Below, one piece after another: positions 1 to 7,930 of a DNA stretch of 64,000 nucleotides. The notes beneath the pieces are model-generated. The model was not told the origin of the DNA and did no database searches. It saw nothing but the letters and a program-made list of their open reading frames with translations. A program made the position numbers and the translations under genes. Source of the DNA: Pomphorhynchus laevis (taxonomy: Eukaryota; Acanthocephala; Palaeacanthocephala; Echinorhynchida; Pomphorhynchidae); contig WNNJ02001877.1 in assembly GCA_012934845.2 (NCBI GenBank), positions 1-64,000 of the forward strand. Reading direction: 5' to 3'. Position 1 is the stretch's first letter. Every line of letters begins with the position of its first letter.

Positions 1-20
1 ATATATATATGATTCAGATT

Positions 21-300
21 GATGATTCAGATTAAGGGTAGTTCTGTTTATCGAGCTTTAAACACTGTTTAAGCGTGTGTTAAGGTGCCTATAGATGATT
101 ATAGAAGTCACGGTACTGATGAGCTCCGTTAGAGCGAAACGCGTATACCGTTGTGAAGTTTGTCGTCACACATAGGATGACTGGGCATACGTAGCGACTT
201 TGAATAATGCAAGAATAATTCGGTTCTATTTCTTAGTCTGATGAGGATATATAGAATGCTGCCTGGTGTTTATGCCTCTTCATGAGGAAAACATAGTGAT
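21..300 (+). repeat. Repeat family A, copy 1 (about 280 bp, ribozyme-bearing)
   Basis: The same 280-bp sequence recurs at 2198-2477 with only a few differences, and both copies run into an AT microsatellite or AT-rich tract on the 3' side. No protein is encoded. The unit contains a complete hammerhead ribozyme (separate entry). Size, lack of coding and the ribozyme resemble retrozyme-type or Penelope-derived non-autonomous repeats; that assignment is inference. Confidence 0.75.
110..151 (+). ncRNA. Type I hammerhead ribozyme, copy 1
   Basis: All conserved parts are present in the standard order. Helix I pairs ACGGTA (110-115) with TACCGT (146-151). The core CTGATGA is 116-122. Helix II is GCTC (123-126) with GAGC (132-135) around a 5-nt loop. 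GAAA is 136-139. Helix III is minimal, AC (139-140) with GT (143-144), so the predicted cleavage site follows GTA at 145. Such ultrashort helix III forms are known for hammerheads in Penelope-like elements and retrozymes, where they usually work best as dimers. Confidence 0.8.
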
Positions 301-346
301 ATTTTTATGAGTACACCAGTGAGTGTCCCAGGGCAGGTGTAACAAC

Positions 347-513
<167 letters not shown>

Positions 514-706
514 TACTCAGCACATCCGTGCACTACTATTATACCTGCCGTATCCATTTAGGATCCAACGAGTGCAGCGACAATTCAGCAACAACCTCTG
601 CCTAGTGTTTAAGGATGGTCCGCACAGCAATTCGATCTGATTAAGAGCGTAAGCCTCAGATAATAAAGCAAAGTGTCGGATACGCCTTTATTCACAATGT
701 CACACA

Positions 707-794
707 GGCAACCGAAACGACCAGTGCGCACCTCATTCTACTGATGAGTGTTGTTGGGTACTCATCATTTTGATGCTGAAGTGGTCGTCTAGAA
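707..794 (+). ncRNA. Hammerhead core with permuted strand order, family B unit 1
   Basis: Modules appear as GAAA strand, CUGAUGA strand, cleavage strand. Helix II: GGCAAC (707-712) with GTTGTT (750-755, two G-U pairs). GAAA is 714-717. Helix III: seven pairs, ACGACCA (717-723) with TGGTCGT (782-788). Helix I: TTCTA (736-740) with TAGAA (790-794). CTGATGA is 741-747 and the predicted cleavage nucleotide is C789, after GT. Every helix begins at the nucleotide the hammerhead fold requires. Within one unit the pairs cross each other; between neighbouring units they can nest. Confidence 0.6.
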
Positions 795-1095
795 GTGACA
801 TGGTGACTGAAAGTCGTGAATGACCATGGTGATTAAAAGTCGTCTAGCAAGCAACACCATTTAGTATAAATGCCGTATTTCGTAAGAAATCCTGGACCGC
901 TGTTTACTCAGCACATCCGTGCACTACAATTATACCTGCCGTATCCATTTAGGGTCCAACAAGTACAGCGACAATTCAGCAACAAACTCTGTCTAGTGTT
1001 TAAGGATGGTCCGCACAGCAATTCGATCTGGTTAAGAGCGTAAGCCTCAGACAATTAAGCAAAGTGTCGGAAACGCCTTTATTCACAATGTCACA

Positions 1096-1183
1096 GGCAA
1101 CCGAAACGACCAGTGTGTACCTCATTCTACTGATGAGTGTTGCCGGGTACTCATCATTTCGATGCTGAAGTGGTCGTCTAGAA
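1096..1183 (+). ncRNA. Hammerhead core with permuted strand order, family B unit 2
   Basis: Same arrangement as unit 1. Helix II GGCAAC (1096-1101) with GTTGCC (1139-1144), all Watson-Crick here. GAAA 1103-1106. Helix III ACGACCA (1106-1112) with TGGTCGT (1171-1177). Helix I TTCTA (1125-1129) with TAGAA (1179-1183). CTGATGA 1130-1136; cleavage C1178. GAAA to CTGATGA spacing is 27 nt, as in every B and C unit. Confidence 0.6.
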
Positions 1184-1475
1184 GTGACATGGTGATTGAA
1201 AGTCGTGAATCTAAGTCCAGTCTATCAAGCAACACCATTTAGTATAAATGCCGTATTTCGTAAGAAATTCTGGACCGTTGTCTACTCAGCACATCCGTGC
1301 ACTACTATTATACCTGCCGTATCCATTTAGGATCCAACGAGTGCAGCGACAATTCAGCAACAAACTCTGTCTAGTGTTTAAGGATGGTCCACACAGCAAT
1401 TCGATCTGGTCAAGAGCGTAAGCCTCAGACAATTAAGCAAAGTGTCGGAAACGCCTTTATTCACAATGTCACACA

Positions 1476-1563
1476 GGCAACCGAAACGACAAGTGTGTAC
1501 CTCATTCTACTGATGATTGTTGCCGGGTACTCATCATTTCGATGCTGAAGTGGTCGTCTAGAA
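1476..1563 (+). ncRNA. Hammerhead core with permuted strand order, family B unit 3
   Basis: Helix II GGCAAC (1476-1481) with GTTGCC (1519-1524). GAAA 1483-1486. Helix III ACGACAA (1486-1492) with TGGTCGT (1551-1557), one mismatch. Helix I TTCTA (1505-1509) with TAGAA (1559-1563). CTGATGA 1510-1516; cleavage C1558. This unit has drifted a little and may be less active than its neighbours. Confidence 0.5.
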
Positions 1564-1865
1564 GTGACATGGTGATTGGAAGTCGTGAAAGACTATGGTG
1601 ATTGAAAGTCGTCTAGCAAGCAACACCATTTAGTATAAATGCCGTATTTCGTAAATCCTGGACCGTTGTCTACTCAGCACATCCGTGCACTACTATTATA
1701 CCTGCCGTATCCATGGGATACTAAGCACAGACATTGAACCAAGACGAAATAATGATAATATATTTTGATGGACTGCTATAACTTGAACAATTTCGGTTTT
1801 TTTTGTTTTTGATTTCTTTGATGTGCAACTTGACTGATTTGTTTTTGATTTTTTTTTCTTTTTAG

Positions 1866-1905
1866 ATGCTGATGAAGGTTTAAGAACCGAAACGTTCAAA
1901 TATTA
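1866..1905 (+). ncRNA. Penelope-type 3' end with hammerhead-like core
   Basis: CTGATGA (1869-1875), a GGTT/AACC stem (1877-1880 with 1885-1888) and GAAA (1889-1892), followed by CGTTC and an AT-rich tail. One extra A lies between the core and the stem, and helix III has no room to form, so this is hammerhead-like rather than a demonstrable ribozyme. The same layout recurs at the 3' ends of the Penelope-like elements in this window. Confidence 0.45.
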
Positions 1906-1922
1906 AAACTTTTTGTTGATTG

Positions 1923-2160
1923 GTTTAACCATGCATCAAACTTTTTGTTTGATGCATGGTTAAACTATTACAGTTTAACCATGCATCAGGCACTAAATTC
2001 TTTTAAATAGAAATGCTGTTTAACAGGCATATATATGTAGATATTGTAAAAGTATCTTATTAACATAAGATACTTTTACAATATCTACATATATATGCCT
2101 GTTAAACAGCATTTCTATTTAAAAGAATTTAGTGCCTGATGCATGGTTAAACTGTAATAG
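1923..2160. repeat. Nested inverted repeats, including a perfect 96-bp-arm palindrome
   Basis: Positions 1965-2060 and 2065-2160 are exact reverse complements around the 4-nt spacer TAAC. Just before, 1923-1941 and 1947-1965 form a second perfect palindrome with a TTTTT spacer, using the same motif GTTTAACCATGCATC. The motif thus alternates orientation four times in 240 bp. Nothing here codes. Confidence 0.95.
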
Positions 2161-2197
2161 TCACTGCCATGCGTAGAGCTTACGCTAAATTCCCTCG

Positions 2198-2472
2198 GAT
2201 GATTCAGATTAAGGGTAGTTCTGTTTTTCGAGCTTTAAACACTGTTTAAGCGTGTGTTAAGGTGCCTATAGATGATTATAGAAGTCACGGTACTGATGAG
2301 CTCCGTTAGAGCGAAACGCGTATACCGTTGTGAAGTTTGTCGTCACACATAGGAAGACTGGGCATATGTAGCGACTTTGAATAATGCAAGAATAATTCGG
2401 TTCTATTTCTTAGTCTGATGAGGATATATAGAATGCTGCCTGGTGTTTATGCCTCTTCATGAGGAAAACATA

Positions 2473-2477
<5 letters not shown>
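2198..2477 (+). repeat. Repeat family A, copy 2
   Basis: Near-identical to 21-300, again ending in an (AT)n tract (2478-2527). It includes the complete hammerhead described next. Confidence 0.75.
2287..2328 (+). ncRNA. Type I hammerhead ribozyme, copy 2
   Basis: Identical to copy 1. Helix I 2287-2292 with 2323-2328; CTGATGA 2293-2299; helix II 2300-2303 with 2309-2312; GAAA 2313-2316; minimal helix III 2316-2317 with 2320-2321; predicted cleavage after A2322. Confidence 0.8.

Positions 2478-2527
<50 letters not shown>
2478..2527. repeat. (AT)n microsatellite
   Basis: Uninterrupted alternating A and T directly after repeat family A copy 2. Confidence 0.9.
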
Positions 2528-2529
<2 letters not shown>

Positions 2530-2850
2530 CATGTGCCAAATATATATTAGCAGCTCATAGTATATATATATATTTTAGCAGCTCATATGGATTTTAAATC
2601 AATAGTAGCCAGTTTAGGCTCCTGGACCACAGTTTCAAGCGATTTTTCGCACTACCAATTTATAAAAAACGTATTCCTTTCGGAATCCTGTGAGAAATTC
2701 AGTGCCCTCGTAACCAACGGATACGCATTTGTGCATATAAAGAATAACTAGAAGGTCCACACACGCAGCAATACAGTAAAAACGCTTTCTGCACCTGAGT
2801 TTTGTTTAGCATCGTGAGGAATTGCTGGTGTCTTTATAGTTATCACAAAA

Positions 2851-2920
2851 GCAGTCGAAACGCACCCTAACCACTTCATCCGACTGACGATGACTGCTGG
2901 GTGGTTCGGGGCGTCTCGGA
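2851..2920 (+). ncRNA. Hammerhead core with permuted strand order, family C unit 1
   Basis: Helix II GCAGTC (2851-2856) with GACTGC (2892-2897). GAAA 2857-2860. Helix III ACGC plus CCC (2860-2863, 2865-2867) with GGGGCGT (2908-2914), one A bulged. Helix I TCCGA (2879-2883) with TCGGA (2916-2920). CTGACGA 2884-2890, legal because core position 7 is free; cleavage C2915 after GT. All three helices differ in sequence from family B but pair the same way, which is covariation. GAAA to CTGANGA spacing is 27 nt in both families. Confidence 0.6.
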
Positions 2921-3240
2921 GTGATACATTATACTGATGGAGCTGATGCTCGAAGTCCAGTTTTTTAGCAGCTCATATTGATTTTAAATCAATAGTTGCC
3001 AGTTTAGGCTCCTGGCCCACAGTTTCAAGCGATTTTTCGCACTACCAATTTATAAAAAACATATTGCTTTCGGAATCTTGTGAGAAATTCAGTGCCCTCG
3101 TAACCAACCGATACGCATTTGTGCATATAAAGAATAACTAGAAGGTCCACACACGCAGCAATACAGTAAAAACGCTTTCTGCACCTGAGTTTTGTTTAGC
3201 ATCGTGAGGAATTGCTGGTGTCTTTATAGTTATCACAAAA

Positions 3241-3310
3241 GCAGTCGAAACGCACCCTAACCACTTCATCCGACTGACGATGACTGCTGGGTGGTTCGGG
3301 GCGTCTCGGA
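3241..3310 (+). ncRNA. Hammerhead core with permuted strand order, family C unit 2
   Basis: Same as unit 1: helix II 3241-3246 with 3282-3287, GAAA 3247-3250, helix III 3250-3257 with 3298-3304, helix I 3269-3273 with 3306-3310, CTGACGA 3274-3280, cleavage C3305. Confidence 0.6.
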
Positions 3311-3419
3311 GTGATACATTAGACTGATGGAGCTGATGATCGAAGTCCAGTTTTTTAGCAGCTCATATGGATTTTAAATCAATAGTAGCCAGTTTAGGCT
3401 CCTGGCCCACAGTTTCAAG

Positions 3420-4072
3420 AGCAGAAACCATACCCTAAGGTGTATGGAATTAGATATCATGAAGGAAGGATTCTGTAGCTGATTTTCAATGCGAAAGTCA
3501 CCTCGTGTGACCTAGCAACTATTCGTTACATAAATAAGAATCCATCAAAGGATCACCAGTCCCGATTCCAATCGATCTTCATGATCTCATACGATAAAAT
3601 CTATAATAAGCATGCCAGAGAAGCATCTCGGACAATGCAGTTTCTGGATATCATGATGTGAAATCTGGTAATCCTGGATTCGTAGCCTAGCAGTCAAGAG
3701 CGCAAGCCAAGTACGGAGAGCGACAGCTCGAATCTCGGATAAGTCAAATTTCAAAAAGGCGTAGAGTTGGTAGTCAGCCTTCTTACGAGCCCGGGGCTAC
3801 CAACATGTGGCAAAAAGCGGGCGAAACGAAAACGGTTGTTGCAATGGCGCCGTTAGTAATCAGGGTTTATGGAATTGGATATCATGAAGGAAGGATTCTG
3901 TAGCTGGTTTTCAATGCGAAAGTCACCTCGTGTGACCTAGCAACTATTCGTTACATAAATAAGAATCCATCAAAGGATCACCAGTCCCGATTCCAATCGA
4001 TCTTCATGATCTCATACGATAAAATCTATAATAAGCATGCCAGAGAAGCATCTCGGACAATGCAGTTTCTGG
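3420..4072 (+). repeat. Repeat family D, about 1.5 units of 425 bp, with a tRNA-like SINE segment
   Basis: About 210 bp at 3440-3652 is repeated at 3865-4072, giving a 425-bp period. Between the copies, GTAGCCTAGCAGTC (3682-3695) and GCTCGAATCTC (3726-3736) resemble RNA polymerase III A and B boxes at tRNA-like spacing, so part of the unit may be a tRNA-derived SINE. A GCCCG...CGGGC-GAAAC stem near 3795-3838 looks like a decayed hammerhead, but the CTGANGA strand reads CTTACGA. Confidence 0.6.
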
Positions 4073-4173
4073 AAAAAGAAGAAATATTTATTATTCAATT
4101 AATTGAAGCTTTCGGCAAAATGCCTTCCTCAGCTATTGTTTAAAACTGTTCAATACTCATGCGTTGTTTATAT

Positions 4174-4548
4174 TTACGGTAAATTACATCTGTGAAATGT
4201 GTTCAGTGCGCTATCACACATTGATTGTGCTATCCAACGCTGTTCGTTGTTTTTTCTTTCATTTACCGTTTTGAAACCTCCACGCAAAATTGTGACATTC
4301 ATAGCATGATCGTGGTTTTCTATTTGATGGTTTTCCGCGCCATCACGACCAATATGCTTTGACTTTATATCGGCTCGTCTTCCGTTCATACGAACGTTAA
4401 GCTGATTTGATGTTTCACCAACATATTGTTGGTCGCACTGCATACAATGGCAAAGGTACACAACGCTTTTGGACTTGCATATGTGGTTGCCACTCACTAA
4501 GTATTTCATTCCTGTGTTGGTGCTTGTGAAATGATTTGTGTTATTCAT
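4174..4548 (-). CDS. PLE-1 GIY-YIG endonuclease domain
   Basis: An open frame of 124 residues. Near residues 30-45 it has VVYLCHCMQCDQQYVGET, matching the GIY and YIG half-motifs with the CxxC typical of Penelope nucleases, followed by LNVRMNGRRADI with the conserved arginines. The nuclease nicks target DNA so that the linked RT can prime. It lies downstream of the RT frame on the same strand. Confidence 0.75.
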   Translation of the reverse strand: MNNTNHFTSTNTGMKYLVSGNHICKSKSVVYLCHCMQCDQQYVGETSNQLNVRMNGRRADIKSKHIGRDGAENHQIENHDHAMNVTILRGGFKTVNERKNNEQRWIAQSMCDSALNTFHRCNLP

Positions 4549-4788
4549 ACTTAAACAACATTTGCACCGTTTATCATCACATTATGCGGTAGTACCTGGT
4601 TCAGATTTCTTTTATTTAGTAATCTTCGTAGATTATGTGGTGTGAAATCCGATTCTCGGACGTGGAATATCCACATTTGATGCTAGGCTCAAAGACGCAT
4701 ATGCATGATCCACGTCCGACTGTATCCCCATCAATGCCGGATAATAATAAAATATCAAGTTGAAAACACTTTCACTATCTTTATTGTC

Positions 4789-5328
4789 TTAATTACGGCC
4801 CTTCAAAAACTCGTCCCTATTCATCATTCCGAATTCTCGGAATTGTCGGTTTATGACTTTCGTTTTATTACCACGTTCGACAAATTCTGCTAATAATTGT
4901 TGCAAGCATTTCTCGAATAATATCGTATTTGAGCATATTTTCTTAGCTCTTATTGCCTCATTTCTAATTAAATTGCGTTTAATTTTTGGATGATGGGCGC
5001 TGCTTGCATGTATTAGAGATCTTGTCTCTTTGAATTTGCGATGTATAGTAGTTTCCCATTGTGTTTTATTATTTTTATTAACTGCCACATCCATAAACTG
5101 AATTTCGTTATTGTCTTGTTGTTTGTCACACGTTAAAGTTAACTCAGATTCCGAATTGAGGCCATCCACAAATTGATTAAGGCGCATACGACCGTGATCC
5201 CAGACACAAAATATGTCGTCCACATAGCAGAGACATACGGTAGGCTTATACTCACATTTGGCAATGTATCTTTCATCGATTGTCGATACATAAAGTCCTG
5301 CGTACGTCGGTCCAACTAAAGTACCCAT
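4789..5328 (-). CDS. PLE-1 reverse transcriptase, C-terminal part
   Basis: A 179-residue open frame. It opens with AAMGTLVGPTYAGLY, counting residues just upstream of its Met, a GTAMG-type motif of Penelope RTs, and contains the catalytic CYVDDIFCVW near residues 35-44, then the thumb segment ending in GRN. Motifs for the fingers and first catalytic aspartate lie upstream in other frames (5.4-5.8 kb). Confidence 0.75.
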   Translation of the reverse strand: MGTLVGPTYAGLYVSTIDERYIAKCEYKPTVCLCYVDDIFCVWDHGRMRLNQFVDGLNSESELTLTCDKQQDNNEIQFMDVAVNKNNKTQWETTIHRKFKETRSLIHASSAHHPKIKRNLIRNEAIRAKKICSNTILFEKCLQQLLAEFVERGNKTKVINRQFREFGMMNRDEFLKGRN

Positions 5329-5671
5329 TGCAGCTCCAATATTTTGTTTGTATATTTGATTGTTAAATTCAAAGATATTTCAAGTTAAGACTACTTCAAG
5401 TAGAGGTTTTAGGTTGATGGCATCATTTTCGGGTAACCCGTAGCTAACTAGATGTGAATATATTGCTTTAATACCGTTTTCATGTTTGATAGATGTGAAT
5501 AACGATTCTATATTCAATGTAATAAGATGGTGTTATGCCCTAACTTCGTCCTGACAGTCTCATATTTCCGCAAAAAGTCATCAGTACTAGATAGGAAAGA
5601 AGGACGATTCGATAATATTGGATATAACTTCTTGTGAAGATAACGTGATGCTTTCTCGGACATTGTACCAC

Positions 5672-5745
5672 AGAATTGGACATTGGTACAATGTCCAATT
5701 ATCGGACATTGTACCAATACTAGCACATCCGATGATGTGCTAGTA
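5672..5745. repeat. Two adjacent short palindromes within PLE-1
   Basis: ATTGGTACAATGTCC is followed after 6 nt by its near-perfect reverse complement, and ATACTAGCACATC is followed after CGAT by GATGTGCTAGTAT. They interrupt the RT sequence and look like local inverted copying. Confidence 0.8.
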
Positions 5746-5933
5746 TTTATATCAATAATGATAATTAACACCGTCGGCTGGGACTTCTTATAAAGTGCAA
5801 AATTATAAGTTTTCAAATTGTAACACCAGCAAAAACAAAGTAAATATATTTTTTACGTTTCGGCGTTCACGCCTTTATCAATCTAAAATCAGAACAAAAT
5901 AAAAAAATGTTAGTTCGCAGAGTAGAATAATTT

Positions 5934-6270
5934 TTATGCATAATTTTCAATTAAACGCCAGTTCCCTTTCCTTGATCGGTCATCAGTTGGCCAATCCATC
6001 GTTGCTCGTTTTTTACGATGTTCGCTTTCATTTAGATCTGAATCAATGACAACATAATCAAAGACATCCCTTTTTTCATTGTCGTGTTCAGTTGCACAAT
6101 GATTTACCACTGCATCACGGTGTATCATTCTTTTATTCAAATCGCTTCGTCGATTGTTTAATCTAATGTTCATCGACAATCCACTTTCACCTACATATTG
6201 TACACCGCAGATGCTACATGTGGCTGCATAAATGATACCTTTTAAGGCACAGTTTGTTGATTTCCGAATA
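5934..6270 (-). CDS. PLE-2 GIY-YIG endonuclease domain
   Basis: Reading the minus strand from about 6270 gives GIIYAATCSICGVQYVGE, the GIY and YIG half-motifs with CxxC, then LSMNIRLNNRRSDL with conserved arginines and a His-rich stretch (VVNHCATEHD). The frame ends at 5934. The nuclease supplies the nick for target-primed reverse transcription. Confidence 0.75.
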
Positions 6271-6363
6271 TTATATTTGAGTCCTGTGGTTGAACTAATT
6301 ATTTTGTTTGTTTCCTTTATTTGTATGCAACATTTTGTGTTCCGTCGGTTACATTTCGTGCAT

Positions 6364-6996
6364 TCATTTTTCTAATTGTCGAACGTTTTTTTTCAATTTG
6401 TTTCTAACTAATGTCTTTTTAATAGTATTAGGAGATTTATGAATGATCCTAATCGACAAATTAGCCCTTCCAAGTTTTGCTCGTTGACTATTTATACCAT
6501 ACATGATATCCTTTTGTAGGTTAGGAATTGCTGGGTGATAGGGTATATATATCTGAATATCGTTCTTCTTTATATTCTTACCCTTTAGTGTTAATGGATT
6601 GTTTTTATTATGCGCTTTTTTGAAATTTTGATAAATTTCTCTATTTGTATATCCTCTTTTTTCTAAATCTTGTTTGAGTTGATTAAGCCACTTTGTTTTT
6701 TCCGCTTTTTCACTACACAATCTAAGAATTCGTGTGGCTTCATTCATAATAGGATTATGTTTAATGAACATCGGGTGATTACTTTTCGCATGCAAGTAAA
6801 CTCTCTTACTTTCGGGCTTTTGGTATAATGTAGTTCTTAATATTGCATTGATATCTCGGTAAATAGTCATATCAAGGAAATTTGTTGGTGTTTGTATGTT
6901 TGATGTGAATTTCAACGGTCCAAATTCATTGATTTGATGGATAAAATCATTTATCTCTGTAATATTTCCTTTCCACACTGAAAATATATCATCCAA
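6364..6996 (-). CDS. PLE-2 reverse transcriptase, palm end and thumb
   Basis: 210 residues. The N-terminus carries the catalytic YLDDIFSVW motif (its Met start falls inside it), then NFLDMTIYRD and the thumb region common to Penelope RTs (HAKSNHPMFIKHN, RILRLCS). It lies directly upstream of the nuclease domain. Upstream palm motifs are in another frame. Confidence 0.75.
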   Translation of the reverse strand: MDDIFSVWKGNITEINDFIHQINEFGPLKFTSNIQTPTNFLDMTIYRDINAILRTTLYQKPESKRVYLHAKSNHPMFIKHNPIMNEATRILRLCSEKAEKTKWLNQLKQDLEKRGYTNREIYQNFKKAHNKNNPLTLKGKNIKKNDIQIYIPYHPAIPNLQKDIMYGINSQRAKLGRANLSIRIIHKSPNTIKKTLVRNKLKKNVRQLEK

Positions 6997-7118
6997 GTAT
7001 CTTAGTCATACGAGTGATTTGTTTTGACAGTTTTCTATTAGTTGTCGTTCGTACCATGCAACATAGAGTGTGGCATAACTTGGAGCAATAGTGTCCCCAT
7101 CGCCGTACCAACAATTTG

Positions 7119-7930
7119 TCAAAACAATTTACCTTCGAACCTAAATATGTTATTTTCTAGGATTACATGTAATGCTTCGAGGATGAATTTACATTTTGTG
7201 AAGGACCAATTTGCTTCAGACATTAACAAATATATTGCTTGCAAACCTTTATCATGAGGGATTGATGTGTATAGTGATGTAATATCAAATGTACATAATA
7301 TATCCATCTGCGGTATGTTCGATTTCAATGTTTCTATTTTTTCACAAAAATCATATGAATTCATTATGTAGCTAGGCATATTTTTAATTTAATAGTTCAT
7401 CAACAAAGTGAAATAGTTTTTCCACTGGTACGTTAATATTGCTAATTATTGGTCTACCAGGGCATGGGCTAATGTTTTTGTGGATTTTGGCCAACATATA
7501 GAAACTCCCTGGATTTGAAGTGGTATGACGCAATTTGCTAGCTTCGCATATGCCAGTAAATTTCATACTAATAAATGTCTCAATGAGATTATCGATTTTT
7601 GAATTGATGCTTTTGAATTCTATTTTAGAACTAGGTTCATATGTAGGACTATTGAGCTGTCTGCATGCATCGTCTATATATTCTTCCCATTTCCACAATA
7701 CGGCTTCGTTACTTTTGTCACCCTTTATTATTATAAGTTCAGTCGATCTTTTTAATTCCTTTAGAGCATTTCGTTCTCCGTTGGTAATATTTGGAATGTA
7801 TTCATGATTTGGATGGAGATTCATGTGTTTATCAAAAGTTAATTTTCCAAGTGTATTTATAGATAAGTATCCAACTTGTTTATCGTCTATGTCCTTAAAT
7901 GCTTTTATCGAAGCATTTAAGCGACAAATC
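7119..7930 (-). CDS. PLE-2 reverse transcriptase, fingers and palm
   Basis: Two minus-strand frames, 7384-7930 and 7119-7379. The first shows LKELKRSTELIIIKGDKSN, FYMLAKIHKN and CPGRPIIS, the fingers motifs; the second shows CTFDITSLYTSIPH with the first catalytic aspartate. A frame break near 7380 separates them. The apparent N-terminus (MFDVNFNGPNS) is not element N-terminus but antisense of the inverted copy that begins here. Confidence 0.75.

Larger units (their letters stand above)
2572..3419 (+). repeat. Tandem repeat family C, about 2.2 units of 390 bp
   Basis: The block TTTTAGCAGCTCATATGGAT recurs at intervals of exactly 390 bp (around 2574, 2964 and 3354). Units are almost identical. 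They are non-coding and, like family B, hold hammerhead core pieces in permuted order. Only short blocks are similar to family B. Confidence 0.9.
4085..5816 (-). mobile_element. Penelope-like retroelement PLE-1
   Basis: A minus-strand element with reverse transcriptase toward 5.8 kb and a GIY-YIG nuclease toward 4.2 kb, the hallmark order of Penelope-like elements. Its 3' end (4106-4132) holds a hammerhead-like core, CTGAGGA, GGC/GCC stem, GAAA. The RT part is split over several frames and disturbed by small inverted repeats near 5.7 kb, so it looks inactive. The rest of 4.5-4.8 kb holds only element remnants. Confidence 0.8.
5840..7930 (-). mobile_element. Penelope-like retroelement PLE-2
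   Basis: A second, different Penelope family on the minus strand. RT pieces run from 7.93 down to 6.36 kb and a GIY-YIG nuclease lies at 5.93-6.27 kb. The 3' end (5855-5883) repeats the CTGATGA-stem-GAAA layout in degraded form (TTGATAA, GGCGT/ACGCC stem, GAAAC). The coding region is interrupted, so it is a remnant. Its 3' half reappears inverted at 7930-9110. Confidence 0.8.

Noticed and set aside
236-300. CTGATGAGG followed by GAGGAAAAC in family A as a second hammerhead
   Set aside because: No helix II closes the gap between the two core strands, and no cleavage strand is evident.
1696-1899. Minus-strand lysine-rich open frame
   Set aside because: It is the antisense of poly-T sequence in a Penelope 3' tail.
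2930-2960. CTGATGGAGCTGATGCTCGAAG as a compact hammerhead core in family C
   Set aside because: The core has an altered A9 and A15 position, and unit 2 breaks the short stem; the permuted arrangement explains the unit much better.
2572-3419. CRISPR-like array
   Set aside because: The units are 390 bp with no short repeat-spacer structure; this is a eukaryotic satellite.
3795-3850. Hammerhead in family D (GCCCG/CGGGC stem before GAAAC)
   Set aside because: The core strand reads CTTACGA, lacking the essential G, and helix I does not pair; at most a decayed relic.
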